DNA from: a virus
Virus record (IMG/VR): IMGVR_UViG_3300007609_000055
Coordinates: 1 to 34,464 of that record
Direction: 5' to 3' (one strand)
Length of the DNA stretch: 34,464 nt
Shown here one piece after another: positions 24,159-33,800 of this stretch. A program made the position numbers and the translations under genes. How positions within the stretch are numbered: position 1 is the stretch's first letter; the number at the start of each line of letters is the position of its first letter. A model generated the notes under the pieces. The model ran no database searches. It had not been told where the DNA came from and saw only the letters and a list, made by a program, of their open reading frames with translations.

Positions 24159-24773
24159 TTACCCCTCATTAAAACCGCTTAGTGATTGCACTCTGACAGT
24201 GTAATCAATCTGTATAAGTCTATTCAACGACTTTTGCACTGGGTGAAAAATTACATGAGTAAGCAATCTACCTGTTCCGTCTAATGAATAACTTCGTAAT
24301 CCTAGTTCGTCGAATATAAAAGAACTATTTTCATCTGTAGCAGTGTCAAACGCATCCTGTCCATTGGGCTCGCCGTAGTCTAACAAACAAGTAACTACAA
24401 TATCTGTGTAGTTAGTACCGCTAATGTGTCTTGTTTCTATTTTATTTCTTATAGGATCTATGTTATTAACACTCCTGTCATCGACTACTTTCGAATATGT
24501 TTGATTGTACAAGCTAGCATTAGTTCCAGTAGTATTAGGTGTTAGATATGTAATGATGCCGGTCGGGTCAACGCTTGTGCCGCCGTTGCCCAATGACAAT
24601 TCATATATCCATCCATCGCCCTTATTAGCAATTGACTCTGCTAAAGAAATACTCATATTTTCGTAATGAATAGCATTTCTCTTATTCACATACGTTGTTC
24701 CAGCTGCTGGATCATGTATATGAATATGACCTTGTATTAATACACCGCTTTGATCTTTAAAATTATCTGACAT
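24159..24773 (-). CDS. Virion structural protein with N-terminal HxHxH motif
   Basis: The 204-residue protein has H16, H18 and H20 in GVLIQGHIHIHDP, followed by a beta-rich Gly/Thr-rich region and a C-terminal part (VIFHPVQKSLNRLIQIDYTVRV). Alternating histidines in trimeric phage proteins can bind a metal ion along the axis (known for membrane-piercing spikes). Whether this protein is such a spike, a baseplate or a fibre-connecting part is open. It lies between the giant structural gene and the adhesin series. GATAAATA lies 19 bases upstream, with AGGAA before the ATG. It is short and has one cysteine. Confidence 0.65.
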   Translation of the reverse strand: MSDNFKDQSGVLIQGHIHIHDPAAGTTYVNKRNAIHYENMSISLAESIANKGDGWIYELSLGNGGTSVDPTGIITYLTPNTTGTNASLYNQTYSKVVDDRSVNNIDPIRNKIETRHISGTNYTDIVVTCLLDYGEPNGQDAFDTATDENSSFIFDELGLRSYSLDGTGRLLTHVIFHPVQKSLNRLIQIDYTVRVQSLSGFNEG

Positions 24774-24792
24774 TTTTCTTATTCCTATACAC

Positions 24793-24800
24793 TATTTATC
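24793..24800 (-). promoter_or_regulatory. T4-type late promoter (GATAAATA)
   Basis: Read on the minus strand, GATAAATA matches the late consensus at seven of eight positions. Its TAA at 24796-24798 is the stop codon of the giant gene, exactly as at 15438-15445. It lies 19 bases upstream of ATG 24773. Confidence 0.65.
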
Positions 24801-27800
24801 GTGGCTGATCCGTTGTTTTACTTTGTAAGAATCTTGCTACATCGCCGTCGGCTTGTGAAAGCGGCGTACCAGGATCAGACCATGTTGATCCAATTTTCTT
24901 AACAATAGTTATTTTAGTGCCTTCTGGTGGAGGCGTTGTTAGACGAACATAAGCGCCTACGTTTCTATTTACTGCAAACTCTGCTTCGACTATAATGTCG
25001 CCTTCCGGAGAATCTTGAGCATCATAATTGTAAACACTGATTGGAGTTTTACGAAGTCTGCGTCCGGCAGCAAATACTTCAATATCCTGTGCTTCCCAAT
25101 ATTCTAAAGGAATACTTACAAAATCTTTTAGGGTACCAGTTCCTGAAAGAAGAGTTGTATCTATGTCTCTTGGGATTATAAATTCAGTGCCGCTGAAATT
25201 ATTAGGAGCTCCGAATGCTGTAAAGTCTGTTGTGCCCGGATTATCAATAATGTATCCCCTTCCCGGAATAGCATCTTGTACTCTAATAGTTTCAAGGTCT
25301 TTGTACCACCCAGTTGCACTTGTAGGATTCGGAGCAGGCGCAAATGGTAACAATATCTGTAAGTAAGGTATTGCATCCGGGACAACAACACTTGTTCGAG
25401 GTTGGTCTACTGGAACATTAGTTGCAGGATTTACAATTACTAAATCATACGATCCTACTGGCAACGCAGGAGTTTTGAATCTTAACTCAGTGTCGCTTAC
25501 AAATGTAGTTTCGCACTCAGTTTCTCCTACCAATGCTGTTACATTCTGCTTGAATCCCGTTCCGATTACTACAGCATACTGACCCGGGTAATTTATAACA
25601 GGTATCGGGTCTCCGCCAAGCGGGAATGCACTGTTATTATTACTTGTGTAGTAAATCTTCTCTACACTCATTCCTGGACTGTTTTCATAAACAGTGCTTG
25701 CTCTAGAATAACCTCCTGCATCTACGGTGATTATTTCGGTTTCGTCTTTGTACGGTATAGACGCATCAACGCCCTGTTCCATAAACATAGTTCCTGCTGG
25801 GTACAAGTCCTTAACTCCAGTACCTAATGTTCCTCGACGTATTTGTTTTAACTCGTTGCCGTCTCTTTTGAAGAATTCGATTCTTTCACCTTCAATAAAC
25901 AGTACGCCTGGATATCTTGAATCATATTCAGGTTCCGGTAATCCTGTTGCATCAACTACTTTTATGCTCTTATCGGACCAGCTAAGGTCTTCTGATAAGG
26001 TATACATTTCCTCAAGACGCTTGTAATGAGTTCTGTTTAGCATGTCTTTGAACTGTCTCCAACCATATCTATTAACAATGCTACTTCCAGCAAAATGCAT
26101 TAACTGAAGTAGATCACCTTCACTCGGAGGAGTTAACATCTTAACATAACGTCTATCTGGAGTTACACTATAATCAACACTAGGTGTTAATAACGTGCCA
26201 TTTTGAACTAGCCATACATATTGAGCATCAACTGCTGGTTTTCTTAACTCTATAAGTCCTCTTTGCAGATTTCTAAACTCATAGTATTCTTCTGTTCCAA
26301 TAGTTAATTCTGTTCTTTCTACTACGTCATATACTTGACGCTGTATATCTTGACTATCATGATTGCTGTATTGGTAAACTGTAATAACATCTCCGTCATT
26401 GAATACACTATCAAAATGTATTGTAGAAGGTGTTTTGATAAAGTTATTTCCGCTATCAAAATAACCCATTCTGTATTCAGAGTCAGTGATCACATACACC
26501 AACAGTTCGTCTCCTGGTTCACCAACGCCTCGTTCTAATATAACTGTACTTCCTGGTTGTCCTGCAGGAGGAGCAGTCGGATCAAAAATTCCAGCTCCTT
26601 CGAATGTCCATTCTTGTAAAAATTCTAATTGTCTGCCATTTAGATAAACTTCTAATTCGAATGCGTTTACACTTGCTACAGGCACTTGCGTTAAATCAAG
26701 TTGGTATTCTCTAAATTCAGATATAATAAACCTTTCGGAATAACCTGGATTTAGCACTCTGTCATTTACTTGTACTAGCATATACGCTCTTGCTGGATCT
26801 TGCTCAAACGGTGCTTGGCCCAGTTCAAACGATGTTGTGCTTCCGTCAGCATTTATAGTATCAATGGTTACTTGACTATATTCGTATTCATTAATGTCTT
26901 GTTTAGAAATCAAAACTCTAATAATTGCGCCGTCAAACGGTGGCTGAGGGAACTTAATTACAAAGTTTCCAGGATACTCGTAAGAGTCGTCGCTTTCTTC
27001 GAGTACCACATTTATTTTTTTGCCGTTTACTGTTACAAATGCTTCGGCATCTTCCTCAAATCTTGCATTAGATAAAATCTCAGATGTTATTCCGTCACCT
27101 GTATATGTATCAATATCGATTATTACAGGTGCAGCAAACCCTAATGTAGCTACCATTACTCGTTCACCATCAGCCGGAGCAACATCTAATACCACTTTTT
27201 TACTGTTGTAATCGATATAGTAAGCATTTTCGTCTTTGATGATAGAGTTGTTTACTTTAATAAACAGATTGTCTCTAGCTACAGGTGTTGTGCCTATATT
27301 AAATTCTTTAGCAACGCCGTCGCCTACATAGTTTCTAACTGTGATTTCGCTGGCGCCGCCCGTAGACTTTTCGTATACAGTGATATCAAGTGTATCCATT
27401 ACTTGTCCTGGAATAATTTCTTCCGGGCCTGCACTAGTTGTTACCGTAACAAATCCGTCTCCATCGACATTAATGTCTTCTGCACGCAATCCTGTAGCAG
27501 TTTGATAAGCTAGATCGCCGCCACTCAGAGCAGTATCATAGCTGTCTGGATCTGGCAGGAATGCGCCGTCGCTGTTTATTTTTCTGATTATAATAGTAAT
27601 TTCTGCTTCTGTACTATCTTCGGGTACAGTAGAAACTCCTAGTTCATCTAAGAATATAGTTGTTGTTTCGCCATCACCTATTATAGGGTTCATAACAACA
27701 TGTGGCTTGTCAACCATAACAGTTCCGTCATAGTCGGGATCGTCTAGTCGAACATTGCTTAAAATCTGTCCGTTCGAATCATAAGACACTCTGTATAAGT

Positions 27801-30800
27801 TGTATACTACACCGTCTTCTAACGGCTTGCTTAATTCAACACTAATTGTAGAGCCGTCAAGTCTAAAAATTTCATCTTCGAACGTTGTGTCGTATATGTC
27901 CCAACTTTGTGCCATCCACGGTTGACTATCCCATCCACTTGATCCGCCGAAATTAAAGCTTTTAATTTCTACTCCGCCGTAATCTACACCTGTCATTAGC
28001 TGACCCAAGGTGTTACCTAACTGGTCTCCTGAAGGATTATACGCAACATTAATTCTATCTTGTGCTTTTAACAAATTAATGTCTTTAAAATATACAATTT
28101 CAATTTCAGATTCAGCAACTGGAGGATTATTAAATTCTACTTGTCCCAGGTAACGATCATACCCTTTTGAATTATCAATATTATTTCTATAAGAGTAATT
28201 TCCGCCTAGCACTTCTGTTCCGTTTACAAAAACCGATACTCTAGTGGTTCTCAAATCCATTGGCCATTGTAAGTTAAAAATTGATCTGTTACCGGTAGCC
28301 GTAAACATTTCTTTTGTTTCTAGGTTTACGAATTCAAAATTTCCGCTTACTCTATCAAACTTTATTATAGTGTGCATACTTCTAACAGGAGAGTCGCCTA
28401 TAACAGCTACCGCTGTTGCTTCTCTGCCGCCGTCTCGAATCGATCCGTTTATTCTAACTTCGGGATTGCTTAGATATCCTGACCCTTGGCTAACAACATT
28501 TATGCTGCTGATAGCGCCATCTCTTCCTAAACTTGCTGTTGCTGTGGCGCCTTGTCCGCCGCTGCCTGCAATAGTAACAACAGGAGCAGCAACATACCCA
28601 CTTCCTGCATCAGTTACTTCAATTCTTACAACCTTATAAGCAGCATTGTCTGCCCAGTGTCTGTCAGGATAGGTATCAAGTGACTGATCCTGAGATATTA
28701 TTGCATTATCAATTACCTTAATATTCTTCGAACGAATTTCGTTAGTACCTATTAAATACGAAGGAGGCAAGTCAAAGTCTGTAGTCATTGAACGAGAGTT
28801 ATCTAATTTTTCATATGATGAAAGGTATTCTCTAACCTTAACTTTATATGGCTTAACTTCTTTAATATATTCTTCGTAGCTACTTAGATTGTCATTTTGG
28901 AAACTAATCTTTTGTTCTAAATCACCTACATTGTGCTGTGCCTTAATAAACGAAGTCTTAAATGCCCAGTCTACGTAAGGCTGCTCTGAAAATACATATC
29001 TCAAACTTGCAAAGAATAGTTTATTATATTCAATTGCAAGTTCGTCTACAAATATGTCGTTTCTTATAGCCTCTAATATAATTCTTAGTTCTTGGCTAGG
29101 CTGTCCGTCAAATACTAAAGTATCAAATGTTGTAACATCAAATCCAGCTAGATTCTTTTCTACATCATATAAAGAATCGTTTAACTGTAGGGTTCCATTT
29201 TGTCTGCCTATAGTTTTATAATTAACAGTGTAATCGACGCCCGGCTGCTCATCAATTTTTTCTAGTAATAGCCAGCCGCCTGAGCCTATATTGTTAATTT
29301 TAACAATGTCTCCTATATTGTTGTTTAGCCCTTGTAGCTCATAAGAAAAATCAATCAATTGATCAATTTCAGTAAACTGACTATATCCAACATCATACCA
29401 GTCAATGTAGTTCCAGTATCTTGTTACATCATAGCTTTGACTAGCGACTCTAATCCACTGGCTTGCTGCTGTATCTCTTTCGTACAGTGACCATCTTCCA
29501 TCCAGTGTACTATCATTTTCAACAAGTACGGTAAACCTTCTAGTGCTTATTGACGTATTAAATTCGTTGTAGTTCTGTCCGCTATTAATAACTGTCACTG
29601 AAATTATGCTTCCAACGCTATTAATTTCTGCTGATAGTGCTGCATTTTCTCCTAGACCATTAACTTCGAGTAACGGTGGTTGCAGATATCCTCTGCCGGG
29701 ATCAACGATCTCAGCACGGACTATTTTTCCGTCTGTAATAATTGGACTTATCACCGCTTGTCTAGCTCTTGCTACACCTACAAACTGCAAGTCAGCTTCA
29801 GATTCAACTGTTCTGTCGTAACGTCTACTAGTTACGCTAGGTGCTTCTTCTTTTTCATTTAATCTAGCAAGAGATTTGTCGTCTATAATTAATGTCTGAA
29901 TCAAGACTGAATTAATTCTTGTTATAACTTCTTTAAGTGCTTCTATTCTATTAATAAACCAACTCTGCCTTGGTCTATTTAATATACCATATTTTTGTTT
30001 AGCACTCAATTCAGGAGCAGGTACTGCTCTATTAGCTAGATCATAACCAATAAGACTATCGACCCACTTCTGTTCAATATCTCTACTAGGACGGCTTGAT
30101 GCTAAACCTTCTGATACTATTTGATATTGGTTGTGTATATTATTTGTTTGATCGTCTATTGTATAATACTGTATGCTTAGTGCAATATCGTTGCCTCTAA
30201 TTAATCCTTCGCAATTATGCAGTGCAAACTGATTCGGAGAAATCAAACTAATGAATCTATATCCCTGCTCTGCAGGATTTCGGATTAGTGCTGCAACATC
30301 ATTTGCACTCAGTGTTCTGCTTTGAATATTAGGCAGAGTAGTCTTGTTGCCTACCCAATAATAGTAATAGGTAGTAAATGACTTCGACGCACGATCATAT
30401 TTTCTCTTTGTAACATAAGCATTGTCGCCGTACTTGGATCTACCAGAAATTCCTCTTGCTAATCCTCTTTCAGATCCAGTTTGAGCATCCCACTCAGATG
30501 GTAGCAGTGTACTTTCAACCCATTCGTAAACGTCTATAGAATTAGCAGCCGAAAACAAACCATTCCAGTTGTTAGCACTAAAGATTACAGAGTCTTGATA
30601 AGGATTTTTAAATTTCGCATTTGTTAAATCCCACCATAGTTTTCCTACTTGTTCAACACTCCAACTATTAGTCGAGTCAATATTTACTCCGGTCCCGTCG
30701 GTATATGTTGCAGGGTCATAATATGTTTTATATGAAAGTTCCTGTTCTGCAGGACCTGCAATTTTACCTTGTAACACATCTATGTAATCCAAGTACTGTA

Positions 30801-33800
30801 ATAGCTCATTAGTCTTTGTATCATACAGTAATACTCGTTTAATTTTATCGACATTAACTGTAGTTTTTGCTTGACGTAAAGGTGTCCATATATTCTTTCG
30901 CTTAACAAAGTCTACAACGGTTCCTTCAGATCCTCCTGAAAATTCCAGATATGGCATTCCTACATAGACATGGTTTCCTGTTACTTTAACATTTCTGCCA
31001 AAGTATCTTACGCCGCTATCGTCAAAATCTATAGTTTGTCCATAAACCAGTGTATCTCCAAATCTTTCAAAAATTCTAACTACACCAGCATCTTCGTTGT
31101 AGGATTTAATTTTAGTAAATCCGCCATCTAATATAGTTGTATTGTCATCAAATGTTGCTTCTACAAATGCATCGCCGTTGCGACTGGAAACAACTAGTAC
31201 ATTCCCGTCAAAGTCAACTTCTAATCCAAATAACTCAGCTGTATCGTTATCTGGGCTGTGCAACTCTTGTGTTAATTCAAATTTTCCATTAACTTGTTTA
31301 TAGATATAAACTTTTCCGTGATCTAATCCTACATCATCATTAAATGGTGCGCCAACTGCAATTAATTTACCGTCGTCGCTTATTGAAACTGTAGATCCAT
31401 ACTCTGTTACTTTACTAGGAGCTGGAATTTCTTGATATCTTTGGTATAAGCCTCCGTTGTTACGATAGATTGCAATTGTGTTATTTTTTGTGTCTCTATA
31501 TTTTACAGATGCAACCAACACTTCGCCTGATCTGCTAATATCAAAGTCTTCAGCAAACTCTGTCATTAAGTCTTGATCTAGTATACTACTAATATCGTCG
31601 AATAGATTTATACCTGTATCATTTGGAATATAGCCCAGGATATCTTTAGTATTTTCCAGTAATACCCAATCACTAGGATCAAATAGTCCAGGTGCTAAAT
31701 TGGTAATTGCTTGATATAGATTACCGTCAAAAAATACTATGTTGTCTTCGAAGTATCTTCTAGTATTAGAATATGCTCCTTGATATCTTTTATCTCTGCT
31801 AAACTCCCAACCGAAGTTATAATCTTCGCCGATTCCATTATTAACTATATAGATTCTTCCTGGGTTCGACTCTGTGCCGTCACCTTGAGCTTTTACAAAT
31901 AGTTTATAAAGCTGATTAATCTTGCCCAGTTTAAGGTCTTGTCCTAGACGAGTATTATCTGTTCTTTCAGGTATAACAAATGCACCAAGTTTTACATATT
32001 GGCTCGATCCGATTCTTTCGAAAACAGAATACATTCCTTCTTTATCAAATCCGCTAGGCGTTCCTCCGGCAATAACAGGAATATTAAATACTTCTTCCCA
32101 ATCATTATTAACTTCCGACGGAATATTTGCTGGTCTCGAAACACCGGCAATATTTTCTTCTCTGTAAAACCAATATTCTGCATCAAAAATAGTGTCCTCG
32201 TTCTGTAGAGCAACATCAGACACTCTGTCTAACACTATTAATTTGCCGATACCTGATTCTTCTAATCCAAGACTTCTTGACTGTGTTTGTCCAAAAACTC
32301 GTGATCCTATTAGCGGTAATCCGGTTTGCGGATCGACTCCTGGAGAAGCGGGATCATATATCGGATCTCCGCTGCCATCTGCTAGGAATTCGATTTCTCT
32401 GTTTTCACCGAAGTCATTACCTGCTGCCCAGGTACCTTGAACATTTTTAACATACAGTCTAATATTCTCAGTATCAAACTTTTGATAGAAAACAACTTCG
32501 CCTGTACCACCATTTGTTACATCTCTGACTACTATTCCTACTTTCGGTTCTAGAGGTACATCATTTAGTGTTCTTGTAATTTGAACATCTAAGTAACCGT
32601 CCCATAAGTCGTGTACAGTATGAGTTTTGTTTATATCAGATAGTGTTAAACCGATTGTTCTAGGATCTTTAAATTCTAATTCGTCTAACGGTTCGTAGAG
32701 TAGAACATCATATGTCAGGTCCTGTGGATCCTCTGATGTAGGGTCGTCGATTAAGAACTGATCTCTACTAGTATGTGTAGTTCTAACTCTCCAATAGATA
32801 GTGTCTTCCTGTGCAGTAACAAATTTTAGAATTGTTCCTCCAGTATACTCAGTATTAGGCTCCCAGTTGGCATCTTCGAATCTAGGAAGACTATTGTAGA
32901 AAACGTCAATCTTGTCGTTGCCAGTGTCTCCGGGTGCAGCAATGTTTATTATATCAGTTAAATCTTTTGGAGCTCTAAGAACAAACAGTGAACTTCTTCT
33001 TATGCCGCTTATTCCGTCGGGTCCCGGCTGACCATCATAAGTTAGTGTTGTTATTTGACTGTTAATAACATCGTTTGAATTAGCAGGATTTGTATCTACA
33101 ACTGACGCTGGTTCGAAGTCTAAAATATTATAATAAAATCTATCGACATCAGTAGTGCCTGCAGGAGTTAGATCATGATATACTAGTCCTCTGCCAGTAT
33201 CAGTTCCTATTTCGCCTACAGTAATATTAGACGTATTAATTCTCCAATAACCTCCCCAGTATTCGTCTGAGTTTACAGTTGTATCTGTAGGAGCAACGGT
33301 TTCATATTCTCCAACAAATTCGCCAATGTCAGTTGTTAGTGATCCCGATACTCCGAAAGTGCCGTTTTGATCTTTAACATAGATAGTAACTTGTGCTTCT
33401 TCGCTGTAAACATAAGCAACGGTTCCGAGCCCTCCTTGTGTTTCTACTGTTTGCCCGACTTGAGGCACAGTAGTCGATGCATCAACATAAAGTATACTAT
33501 CTACTTTTTCTGCAATAACGTGACTGTCTGTGACAAATGCTGTATCTATCTCTGGTATTGAATTACCAAATGGTTCAATGCTTGCAGGGTTATCTTGCGT
33601 TTGATAAGCAAAACTTAGATCGTTCCATTTTAATCTAACACTATCTCCTGCCGCAGATCCTTCATACATGTCTCTAGGCGCACGTACTATAATATGATCT
33701 GTTGTTTTATTAACAAAAGGAAAATCGCCGACTAACAATGCAGCTGGATTTTTGCTATCAGACTGCGTTAATCCTAACTCTAATCTAATCTGTGCAACTG

